From positions 1 through 40,017 of IMG/VR virus record IMGVR_UViG_3300034200_001065: a stretch of DNA of 40,017 nt; one strand, 5' to 3'. The translations under genes were made by a program, and so were the position numbers. How positions within the stretch are numbered: the stretch's first letter is position 1; each line of letters begins with the position of its first letter. The notes below the pieces were generated by a model. The model saw only the letters and a list, made by a program, of their open reading frames with translations. It searched no databases and was not told the origin of the DNA. The DNA is from a virus. Shown piece by piece: positions 22,657 through 28,771 of the stretch.

Positions 22657-22920
22657 TTAAAGTGTCTTACCGACAGCTTCTAGGATAGTTTCAAGCTCGT
22701 CAAACTTATCACGCTCTTCACCGAACTTTGCCTTGTGTGCAATTTTGATAGCTTTGTTTAGTGTAGCAGCCTTGATATCCATTTCTTCAGCAATGGCTTT
22801 GACGGTATCGCTCAAACCTTCCTTGAGAGTTTCAATCTCATAGGTAACTTGCATGCCTTCTTCAATTAGGCGCTTAAGACGTGCTCGTTCTTCTTCATTA
22901 AAAGATCTGTTATATGCCAT
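22657..22920 (-). CDS. dsbA: DsbA-like phage DNA-binding protein
   Basis: An 87-residue, highly charged helical protein. The segment TLKEGLSDTVKAIAEEMDIK followed by AATLNKAIKIAHKA, an acidic helix and a C-terminal LETILEAVGKTL resembles the T4 DsbA type of double-stranded DNA-binding protein linked to late transcription. In T4-like phages this small gene commonly sits near replication or transcription genes, as here beside the polymerase. It has two upstream promoter candidates: sigma70-type at 22968-22995 and a late-like AATAAATA at 22948-22955. GAGGA precedes the ATG. Confidence 0.65.
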   Translation of the reverse strand: MAYNRSFNEEERARLKRLIEEGMQVTYEIETLKEGLSDTVKAIAEEMDIKAATLNKAIKIAHKAKFGEERDKFDELETILEAVGKTL

Positions 22921-22927
22921 ATGTTCC

Positions 22928-23134
22928 TCAAGTGTTTTGTGTGTTAATATTTATTTTAACATTGTTCATTATAACAGGATTCTGGTTTCTGTCAACTTCT
23001 ATGTAGTAGGAAGTTTTAAAACCTGGCATTTGATCAAAACTGATTTGTTCTAGTATAGATCGATCTTTGATTTGGTTACCCTGTTCATCATATGCAACAA
23101 ATTGGTTGCCAATAAAATGAACTTCAACTCGCAT
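22928..23134 (-). CDS. Hypothetical phage protein, 68 residues
   Basis: A small beta-rich protein (RVEVHFIGNQFVAYDEQGN, SYYIEVDRNQNPVIMNNVKI) of unknown family. It follows the virion gene by 0 bp. Its 3' half contains the promoter of dsbA (22968-22995), so the sequence is under double constraint. Confidence 0.55.
   Translation of the reverse strand: MRVEVHFIGNQFVAYDEQGNQIKDRSILEQISFDQMPGFKTSYYIEVDRNQNPVIMNNVKININTQNT
22948..22955 (-). promoter_or_regulatory. Late-promoter-like octamer (AATAAATA) before dsbA
   Basis: A variant of the octamer, about 28 bases before the dsbA ATG and just downstream of the sigma70-type site, so dsbA may be both early and late. Confidence 0.35.
22968..22995 (-). 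promoter_or_regulatory. Sigma70-type promoter of dsbA
   Basis: Perfect TTGACA (22995-22990), 16-base spacer and perfect TATAAT (22973-22968), inside the 3' half of the 68-residue gene, with about 50 bases to the dsbA start. Confidence 0.72.
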
Positions 23135-24838
23135 TTAGTAAATTTCTCTCCATTGAATAGTAGCACCAACTTGTGTTGATTGGCTATTACTCAAATTGGT
23201 AACAACTACTGCATATATTTCGCTGTCTGTGCTATCAAAGTTTTGAACAATGTAATTCTTTTTAGCAGAACTTGGCGTACTAAGTTGTGTTGTATTACCA
23301 CTACCATTAGATGTGCCAGCTGGAGAATAACCACCGATTAAGAAATCTTCATTCGCAGAACTAAATGTTGTTGCAGTAACATTATATTGCATACCGCTGT
23401 CACCGTCAACTTCTACCCATGTATTACCGGTTAACGCGGCTTGATTTGGTAATTTAACAACTCTGAAATAAACGTTCTCTGTAGTAGTGAACACACTCAA
23501 GTTTTCCAACCTTGCAATTATTCTGTTATGGTCATAACCTCTGAAAGTATTCTTAAGTTTTACTGCTAATACTGGAACAGTAGCGCCGCTAGCAATTGTT
23601 CTTAGTGTACCATGGTTGGCTACACCCCAATCTTGTCCTGCTTCAACATAACCACCTTCACTCATAACAGTGGTACAAATTTGGTCAAAGTAACCACCGG
23701 CAGTAGCACCGGTGTTAAATATTTCACAACGAATAGGTAAGTTAGGGTTGCTCATGTACACAACATTTAAGTTGTCGCTGTGGTAGAATGTATGGCAAAC
23801 AATATATTGTTCATCGTGAACAAAGCCTACGCGAACTCGTCCGACACCTAACCATTGGAAGTCACACCACCAAAGCTGTGTCTTAGTGATGTCCATGTCC
23901 CAACCGCTGGCGCCGGTACCGTCTACAGGATCGCCATTCCAGCCAGTATCACCTGCACCGTATACTCCGCCCTGTTGGCTAATTCTTGTATCAACTGGGC
24001 TACCTGTTACATAACTACGTATTACCATAGCCAGTGTACCATTGCCGGTTTGTTCAAAGAAGATACCATTACGATCATCGAAGTAACCAGTACGCTTTGT
24101 TACATTGGTTACTGCGCTGTAAAAGTTAAACGATGCTAAAATTAACTGGCTTTTGCCAGGCATGTAATGATGATAAAATTTAGTTTGGTGAACTGAACGA
24201 CTTGAAGTATTTGATGTGGTGCTTAATCTTGCACATGCTTGGTTATTTTGGAAAGCAATATTGCCGCCATTTACCATATAATCAATAAAGTTAGGATCTA
24301 GTCCATACAAGTGTTTGTAGTCACCTAGTGTAAACGGCTCACTGGTTCTTGTGCGACCAAACGCATCACTAGCGCCTGGACCTGGTGTTGTTATTGCATT
24401 TATAGTGCCGGCAACGTTCCAAGGATCTGTTCCTTGTGTGACTCTAACATTACCGCCAGTAATGTTTGCATTCACTGTGCCTGTTATTGGCGGAAGTGAT
24501 GTAATACCGGAAATATTACCCGACACAGCAACAGTACCGTCAACAGTTATACTGCCGCCGCCGTCTACAATCGTAACATTGTTTGTGATTGAACTTACTG
24601 TTACTGTACCAGTTACTGCGGCATTTACGTTACCGCTATTGACTCTTACATTAACAGGATTGCTAGTTGGGTTATCTACAGTAACATTACTAACAATAAC
24701 ATCGCCTTCTAAACTGATGCCATCAACGTGAACCCTTAGGACTGGCTCTCCGCTGTTGTTATAATCCATTGCATTAGTTAAATCTCTTAGCGGATGCGGA
24801 CCATCTGGTGGTAACATCGATGGGTGATCGTAGCTCAT
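23135..24838 (-). CDS. Virion structural protein, tail-fibre or tail-spike type
   Basis: The 567-residue protein begins with a Val/Thr/Asn-rich repeated region (about residues 40-150; VTVDNPTSNPVNVRVNSGN and similar), typical of fibre shafts. It continues as an aromatic-rich beta domain with GYFDDRNGIFFEQTGNGTL and WDMDITKTQLWWCDFQWLG. I recognise it as a T4-like phage structural protein, not a specific one. GAGG lies 7 bases before the ATG. It follows the acidic 102-residue gene by 2 bp, in the transcript that probably begins at the late octamer at 25553-25561. Confidence 0.7.
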   Translation of the reverse strand: MSYDHPSMLPPDGPHPLRDLTNAMDYNNSGEPVLRVHVDGISLEGDVIVSNVTVDNPTSNPVNVRVNSGNVNAAVTGTVTVSSITNNVTIVDGGGSITVDGTVAVSGNISGITSLPPITGTVNANITGGNVRVTQGTDPWNVAGTINAITTPGPGASDAFGRTRTSEPFTLGDYKHLYGLDPNFIDYMVNGGNIAFQNNQACARLSTTSNTSSRSVHQTKFYHHYMPGKSQLILASFNFYSAVTNVTKRTGYFDDRNGIFFEQTGNGTLAMVIRSYVTGSPVDTRISQQGGVYGAGDTGWNGDPVDGTGASGWDMDITKTQLWWCDFQWLGVGRVRVGFVHDEQYIVCHTFYHSDNLNVVYMSNPNLPIRCEIFNTGATAGGYFDQICTTVMSEGGYVEAGQDWGVANHGTLRTIASGATVPVLAVKLKNTFRGYDHNRIIARLENLSVFTTTENVYFRVVKLPNQAALTGNTWVEVDGDSGMQYNVTATTFSSANEDFLIGGYSPAGTSNGSGNTTQLSTPSSAKKNYIVQNFDSTDSEIYAVVVTNLSNSQSTQVGATIQWREIY

Positions 24839-24840
24839 TT

Positions 24841-25149
24841 TTATACCTCAATTGATGCTTCGAAATCAAAATCAAAGTCAAACGCATCGGATAATTGTTC
24901 GGCAATATTATCGCCTTCTTCGGGATCAATTACTTCTGATAAAATAATTTCGTATATATTTTTATATCTATTATTAGGATCTGCATATGCAATAACTTCT
25001 ACACTAACAACTTCTTTGCTATCAGCAGTGTATGCGGTTATTAATTTTGTTGAAACAACACTTTGCACAATGTCGAAAAACTCGATGACATCGGAGTCAT
25101 CGAGTTCCTCGTTGGTTAATAATCTACAAAAGTGTTTAACAAATGCCAT
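24841..25149 (-). CDS. Acidic hypothetical protein, 102 residues
   Basis: Strongly acidic, ending in an Asp/Phe repeat (DAFDFDFDFEASIEV). The middle has beta strands (KEVVSVEVIAYADP). It lies between the EF-hand membrane protein and a virion protein, so it may be a tail-associated chaperone or an assembly protein; no family is recognised. Confidence 0.55.
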   Translation of the reverse strand: MAFVKHFCRLLTNEELDDSDVIEFFDIVQSVVSTKLITAYTADSKEVVSVEVIAYADPNNRYKNIYEIILSEVIDPEEGDNIAEQLSDAFDFDFDFEASIEV

Positions 25150-25151
25150 GT

Positions 25152-25520
25152 TTATTCTTCGCTAGATTTAGCCTTAACGTAACCTTCTTTAGCATAGAAC
25201 GCGGCAACAATCGCCGCTACAGAAACGAAATAAGTAGCTGCCATATCACCTAAGATCTGACTAGCGTTTGATAGCCCGATGAATTCTGCGGCTACAACGC
25301 AAGCTGGATATAATAGCATGCCGCCTAGTGCGAACCATGCCATATTACGCTGTGCGTCTTCTTTCTTATCTTCGTTTTCAAAACGAACTCGTTCTTCTTC
25401 TAATGCCATAAGTTTTTCTGCTTGAGCCATTTCGTCATCAGTTACTACTCCGTCGCCATCGTGATCAAACTGTGCATATTTTGAACCGTTTTCTAACGTT
25501 TTACCTTTACCACCTACCAT
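25152..25520 (-). CDS. EF-hand, two-span membrane protein (holin-like?)
   Basis: The 122-residue protein has a complete EF-hand loop DHDGDGVVTDDE at 19-30 with Asp/Asp/Asp ligands at positions 1, 3 and 5 and Glu at position 12. A charged helix (residues about 33-56) follows, then two hydrophobic segments near 60-83 and 90-112, and a charged end. This suggests a membrane protein that senses calcium on the cytoplasmic side. Holins often have two spans, but EF-hand holins are not a standard class, so the role is a guess. GAGGAG precedes the ATG, and TGATAAATA at 25553-25561 suggests late expression, which fits lysis or assembly. Confidence 0.65.
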   Translation of the reverse strand: MVGGKGKTLENGSKYAQFDHDGDGVVTDDEMAQAEKLMALEEERVRFENEDKKEDAQRNMAWFALGGMLLYPACVVAAEFIGLSNASQILGDMAATYFVSVAAIVAAFYAKEGYVKAKSSEE

Positions 25521-25552
25521 GTTAACTCCTCTACAATAGTGTTCCTACATAC

Positions 25553-25561
25553 TATTTATCA
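25553..25561 (-). promoter_or_regulatory. Late-promoter-like octamer (TGATAAATA)
   Basis: Lies 33 bases upstream of the EF-hand gene ATG and directly after the terminator of the upstream operon, so it must start a new transcript. This is the best positional support for the octamer as a promoter. Confidence 0.65.
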
Positions 25562-25576
25562 AAAAGAGGATACAAA

Positions 25577-25598
25577 AAAGCCCCCATGAGGGGGCTTT
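25577..25598 (-). terminator. Rho-independent terminator
   Basis: A 9-bp stem (AAAGCCCCC with its complement) with a 4-base loop, followed on the minus strand by TTTTG. It lies 20 bp after the stop of the possible OB-fold gene and ends that transcript. Confidence 0.85.
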
Positions 25599-25618
25599 AA
25601 GTTAACAAGAACAACAGA

Positions 25619-26281
25619 TTATTTAGAAATCTTAACCCTATTAATCATTGTTTCCTTAGCATTACTATACTTGCTAATTGACTGTCCTTTTACAAATCCT
25701 GCAACATTGATAATATCGCCAACCTCACCGATCTTTGATACATTAAAAAACTTTAGAATATTTTTGTTATCAACACTACAACTTACTAGATAAGACATTG
25801 TCTTAGCGATATACCTCAAGTTTTCAATCTTAGCAGTGAACTCACAACGTGCGCCAACCTTGCCAATGTAATCGCTACTACGACCAAGTTCAGCTTCTCG
25901 AATAGCCCAAGTATCTGCTTCTAACTTGTTTCGATAAACATTTGGCAAACTAGCCGCAATACCTAGTTGACTTTTATTAACAGTCTCAGAACCAACAAAG
26001 TTTAGAACGTTAGTTTCAAACTCTGTGAGTTTTCGTTCAAGGGCCTTAAAACTAAGTCCCTTAAGATAGTCAACAATTTCTTCTGCCATTTCACGGTCAG
26101 CATCTAAAATTTCAACTTTTTCGTTATTGCAAAAATGCTCATACAAAAATGAGACGTTAGGTTTCTTATTAGCATTTTCGCCGTATCCAACTTCTGTCTT
26201 TTTGACAAAACCATTTACTCGGTCAACAGCACAAGAAACTGCTACAACTTCTTTAGTATCGAAATCAATCAGTGATGACAT
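25619..26281 (-). CDS. Hypothetical phage protein with a possible OB-fold C-terminal domain
   Basis: I use the ATG at 26281, with AGAG before it, rather than an open extension to 26344; it overlaps the HAD gene by 17 bp. The 220-residue protein has a helical N-terminal half and a C-terminal beta-rich region: GARCEFTAKIENLRYI, MSYLVSCSVDNKNILKFF, GDIINVAGFVKGQ, and a final TMINRVKI. This strand order is typical of an OB fold that binds nucleic acid, and phage proteins with this C-terminus are usually uncharacterised. It is followed by a terminator. The fold call is tentative. Confidence 0.6.
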   Translation of the reverse strand: MSSLIDFDTKEVVAVSCAVDRVNGFVKKTEVGYGENANKKPNVSFLYEHFCNNEKVEILDADREMAEEIVDYLKGLSFKALERKLTEFETNVLNFVGSETVNKSQLGIAASLPNVYRNKLEADTWAIREAELGRSSDYIGKVGARCEFTAKIENLRYIAKTMSYLVSCSVDNKNILKFFNVSKIGEVGDIINVAGFVKGQSISKYSNAKETMINRVKISK

Positions 26282-26864
26282 TGTAAATCTCTTCCCAGTT
26301 TTTAACAACAGTTGCATTACCCTCATAGTCCATGTTGTGACCATGTTCTACAAGAATGCCCTTAAACCCAACTTCAATACCAGCATCTACGTTAGCAGGC
26401 TTGTCTTCAATCCACCAGTTGCCTTTGTATGTTTTTGCTAGCTCTGCTAGGATCTCATCCTTGTCTGCACCAGTATCCAAACAGATAACATCCATAAACG
26501 TGTCGTTACCAAAAATTTTCATCAAGTTACGAATACGTAATTTCTTAGCATACGGATCCAAACTCAACGAAGTAACAGCAAGAAAACGATACTGATGTTT
26601 TTCTGCCAGCAACTTTACATAGTACTGTGCATCACGTACCGGAGGCAAAAAGCCAATAGCCGCACTCTCGTTAAACTGTTTAACTAATTGGTGACCTTGA
26701 TTGTTTGAAATACTATAACGGTCGCCAATCTTATAAATGAGCTTGCCGCCCTCTACCATAGTATGACCGTGATGTTCCATCCAAACACCAAAGCCTTCTT
26801 CCCAGTCAAGAAGCACACCATCAACGTCAGTTAAAATAATTTTGTTTTTAATTACGCTAAACAC
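26265..26864 (-). CDS. HAD-superfamily phosphatase (5'-nucleotidase-like), GTG start
   Basis: The 199-residue protein has the HAD nucleophile motif DVDGVLLDW at 13-21 (Asp13, Asp15), Thr98-Ser99 in VTSL as motif II, and WIEDKPANVDAG at 151-162 with Asp154 as a motif III-IV acid. Together with its size this fits a 5'(3')-deoxyribonucleotidase-like phosphatase. The start is a GTG at 26864, because the catalytic Asp lies near the N-terminus and the first ATG would cut it away. It could trim nucleotide pools during phage growth. It follows the 75-residue gene by 3 bp. Confidence 0.75.
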   Translation of the reverse strand: MFSVIKNKIILTDVDGVLLDWEEGFGVWMEHHGHTMVEGGKLIYKIGDRYSISNNQGHQLVKQFNESAAIGFLPPVRDAQYYVKLLAEKHQYRFLAVTSLSLDPYAKKLRIRNLMKIFGNDTFMDVICLDTGADKDEILAELAKTYKGNWWIEDKPANVDAGIEVGFKGILVEHGHNMDYEGNATVVKNWEEIYNVITD

Positions 26865-26867
26865 AAT

Positions 26868-27095
26868 TTATCGACCCCAGTCCTTAAAGTTACCGTCAGC
26901 TTCATTATCACGATAGCCTGCGGTATAGGCTACAATTTCTTCAGCAGTCATATCTTCCAATTTTACTTCAGGTGTGCTATATGTAGCACCTTGATAATAA
27001 TGAGGATTAAAAGCACGACCATAGTAACTATCTGCTGAGCCACGGTCATACGGACCACCATGGCGTGTGTCGTATTCAATTTTATTATCAACCAT
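26868..27095 (-). CDS. Conserved small phage protein, 75 residues
   Basis: The sequence has a Tyr/Gly-rich N-terminal region (DTRHGGPYDRGSADSYYGR) and a C-terminal helix with EEIVAYTAGYRDNEADGNFKDWG. I have seen this kind of pattern in small T4-like phage proteins, but I know no function. It starts 1 bp after the 48-residue gene. Confidence 0.6.
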   Translation of the reverse strand: MVDNKIEYDTRHGGPYDRGSADSYYGRAFNPHYYQGATYSTPEVKLEDMTAEEIVAYTAGYRDNEADGNFKDWGR

Positions 27096-27096
27096 T

Positions 27097-27243
27097 TTAC
27101 ATTACCTCGGTATACAAAGGGTTACGGATACGCAAGTGAGCCAGTGCGGCCTGCTTGCTTTCAAAACGGCCACTGATGGGAGTCTGGTGACGTCCACGAA
27201 CAATGTACCAACCGTTGAGCAAAGGATTAAAAACAATCTTCAT
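27097..27243 (-). CDS. Small basic protein, 48 residues
   Basis: An ATG at 27243 opens a 48-codon frame (MKIVFNPLLNGWYIVRGRHQ...) ending in TAA at 27097, too short for most gene calls. GGAG lies 9 bases before the ATG. It fits exactly in the gap between the 91-residue gene (ends 27246) and the 75-residue gene (starts 27095). It contains many Arg and His residues with a GWYIVRGRH beta-like start. Function unknown. Confidence 0.7.
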   Translation of the reverse strand: MKIVFNPLLNGWYIVRGRHQTPISGRFESKQAALAHLRIRNPLYTEVM

Positions 27244-27245
27244 AA

Positions 27246-27521
27246 TTACATGCTCCAATAAGATTCAGAACTGGCTGAGCAGTAGTAGGGCGTGTCGTAA
27301 CGCTCCTGAAACGTCTTACCGCTCATTGCATTAGTGCGGGTTACCATAGTTTCAATGATATTGAAAATGTAACCGTCTTTGGTTTTGTAAGTGGGGTAAA
27401 GTGCTTGGACTTCACGCTCCATGCTAGCACGATCCTTGCGATCGTAATCGTATTTGCCAACCAGGCGCTGACCCATCTTGGTGCGCTTGTCGGTCTTGTA
27501 AATTTCAATTGTATAAAGCAT
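27246..27521 (-). CDS. Hypothetical phage protein, 91 residues
   Basis: A basic mixed-fold protein (IEIYKTDKRTKMGQRLVGKYDY, then AMSGKTFQERYDTPYYC). AAGGAG precedes the ATG at 27521, and the strong sigma70-type promoter at 27554-27581 makes it the first gene of an early operon: this gene, 48-residue, 75-residue, HAD, possible OB-fold, then the terminator at 25577-25598. Family unknown. Confidence 0.6.
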   Translation of the reverse strand: MLYTIEIYKTDKRTKMGQRLVGKYDYDRKDRASMEREVQALYPTYKTKDGYIFNIIETMVTRTNAMSGKTFQERYDTPYYCSASSESYWSM

Positions 27522-27548
27522 TCTTCACTCCTTATTTCTCATCCTACT

Positions 27549-27559
27549 TATACAGTATA
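27549..27559. promoter_or_regulatory. Short palindrome at the -10 of the 27554-27581 promoter
   Basis: TATACAGTATA has 5-bp arms around a single central base and overlaps the -10 hexamer. It resembles the palindrome at 15201-15214 in placement and core bases. Confidence 0.3.
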
Positions 27560-27581
27560 GCAGAATTAGAACTGTTGTCAA
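27554..27581 (-). promoter_or_regulatory. Sigma70-type promoter
   Basis: Perfect TTGACA (27581-27576), 16-base spacer and TATACT (27559-27554), about 33 bases before the 27521 start, in an intergenic gap. Confidence 0.78.
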
Positions 27582-27609
27582 CCATTTTTGTGTTGTTTTT
27601 ATACTACAA

Positions 27610-28011
27610 TTACTGCTCAATTGCCCTACGGAACACGATTTCTTGCTGTGCAAAAGCCTGTATTTCCCAGGGCTGGCTTAGATACGGAACATTACGTCCG
27701 TAATATTTTCCCTTCCAACGCTTACCCTTCGGAGTCAATTTTAGCGTACCTTTTGCAAATTGGGCGACGTGGGTAAGCTCGTGTGCCAGTGTTGCACCCA
27801 GTGACATTAAATCTCTAGTTGGCTTAATTACAACAAGATAGGTATTCAAGCCATTTAACGGAATAGTAGTACCAAGTTCTTCAATACTAGGATCTAGTAT
27901 AATTTGTAACAGTTTTTTACTTTTGGTAAGTTTTAACTGTTCTAGCATAGATGGGAGAAGTGCTGTAATAAACGCTTTAGGTTTAGCGCGACCTTCTATG
28001 TGAAATTCCAT
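27610..28011 (-). CDS. SprT-like zinc metalloprotease domain protein (second copy)
   Basis: A 133-residue protein with HELTH at 77-81 and PWEIQAF at 114-120, the same order as the SprT-like protein at 191-652, and a shared RWKGKYYGRNVP segment between (RGQRGPYDCRRL in the other). The two are clearly related but diverged. AGGGA precedes the ATG and a strong promoter lies at 28042-28069. The first is under a late-type element and this one under an early-type promoter, so they may act at different times. The substrate is unknown. Confidence 0.7.
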   Translation of the reverse strand: MEFHIEGRAKPKAFITALLPSMLEQLKLTKSKKLLQIILDPSIEELGTTIPLNGLNTYLVVIKPTRDLMSLGATLAHELTHVAQFAKGTLKLTPKGKRWKGKYYGRNVPYLSQPWEIQAFAQQEIVFRRAIEQ

Positions 28012-28041
28012 GTTTTCCCTTGTTTCTTACTATATGTATAT

Positions 28042-28069
28042 ATTATAACACAATTTGAGTACCTGTCAA
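28042..28069 (-). promoter_or_regulatory. Sigma70-type promoter of the second SprT-like gene
   Basis: Perfect TTGACA (28069-28064), 16-base spacer and perfect TATAAT (28047-28042), with a leader of about 24-27 bases to the ATG at 28011. Confidence 0.82.
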
Positions 28070-28111
28070 CCGTGGTTTATTCCAGAATGCTATTATATTA
28101 TATGATTATCC

Positions 28112-28124
28112 ATTAAATAATAAT
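28112..28124 (+). promoter_or_regulatory. ATTAAATA element directly before the plus-strand gene
   Basis: ATTAAATA (28112-28119) is followed by 5 bases and the ATG at 28125, with no Shine-Dalgarno sequence. The layout matches that at 1539-1553, so a late promoter giving a leaderless transcript is possible. Confidence 0.35.
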
Positions 28125-28715
28125 ATGAAATTAAATTCGACATTATCTAGTTATCCTTTATTCCCTGATTGGGTTTTTGAAGGAGAATTACAAATAGAAG
28201 ATGATACCGTTGCTAATGCGATATTAAGTGAGGTTCAAATTAGTAAAACAACACAGCATTTTTATAATACAAATTTTGGTTGGATTACTAATAAAAATAT
28301 TACTCTAGGCAAAAACATTGCTAAACTAAATTCACTAATTGGTAATATGTTTGTAGAAAATGCTGGCCCACATTTTAGAATTAGAAAACAAAATTGGACA
28401 GATATCGAAATCCGCGATACATGGACTATGGGTATCAAACCAAGTCATAGCTATCCTCAGAGTTTACACAGACATCGTTGGTATCATTCAGTACTATTTT
28501 TAAAAGCTGACGAAAACAGTAGTAACTTGTATTTTGATCAATACGGTCCAAAACTATATTCTTGTCCGTCGAGAATTCAAAGCCACGAACACATCGTTAC
28601 AGCAAAGACAAATAAGATTGTATTTTTCCCTGCACACATACCATGGGGATTTACACCGAACAACTCAGATCAAGATTGTGTGATTTGTTGTAATAGTTTT
28701 GTCATAAAGCAATAA
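28125..28715 (+). CDS. 2OG-Fe(II) oxygenase-like protein, only plus-strand gene
   Basis: The 196-residue protein has HRHRWYHSVLFLKADE (residues 115-130) and FFPAHIPWGFTPN (167-179). The latter reads like the FPS-x-x-x-H-x-V segment near the C-terminal His of 2OG-FeII_Oxy_5 phage oxygenases. In place of the usual HxD it has His115-Arg-His117, so either a His ligand replaces Asp or the iron site is lost; His171 would be the distal ligand. The gene is divergent from the early unit and ends 4 bp before a hairpin terminator. It looks like an independently acquired moron gene. Its target is unknown. Confidence 0.6.
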   Translation: MKLNSTLSSYPLFPDWVFEGELQIEDDTVANAILSEVQISKTTQHFYNTNFGWITNKNITLGKNIAKLNSLIGNMFVENAGPHFRIRKQNWTDIEIRDTWTMGIKPSHSYPQSLHRHRWYHSVLFLKADENSSNLYFDQYGPKLYSCPSRIQSHEHIVTAKTNKIVFFPAHIPWGFTPNNSDQDCVICCNSFVIKQ

Positions 28716-28719
28716 AAAG

Positions 28720-28741
28720 AAAGGGCTCCGAAGAGCCCTTT
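28720..28741. terminator. Bidirectional terminator between convergent genes
   Basis: A 9-bp perfect stem (AAAGGGCTC with its complement) and a loop that reads CGAA on the plus strand and TTCG on the minus strand. The minus strand has a T-run after it (CTTTTT), so it ends the long tail-fibre transcript. The plus strand lies directly after the oxygenase stop and has only a short T-run. Confidence 0.8.
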
Positions 28742-28771
28742 CCAAACTTCCCATCCCGAAAGTTTAATTTA

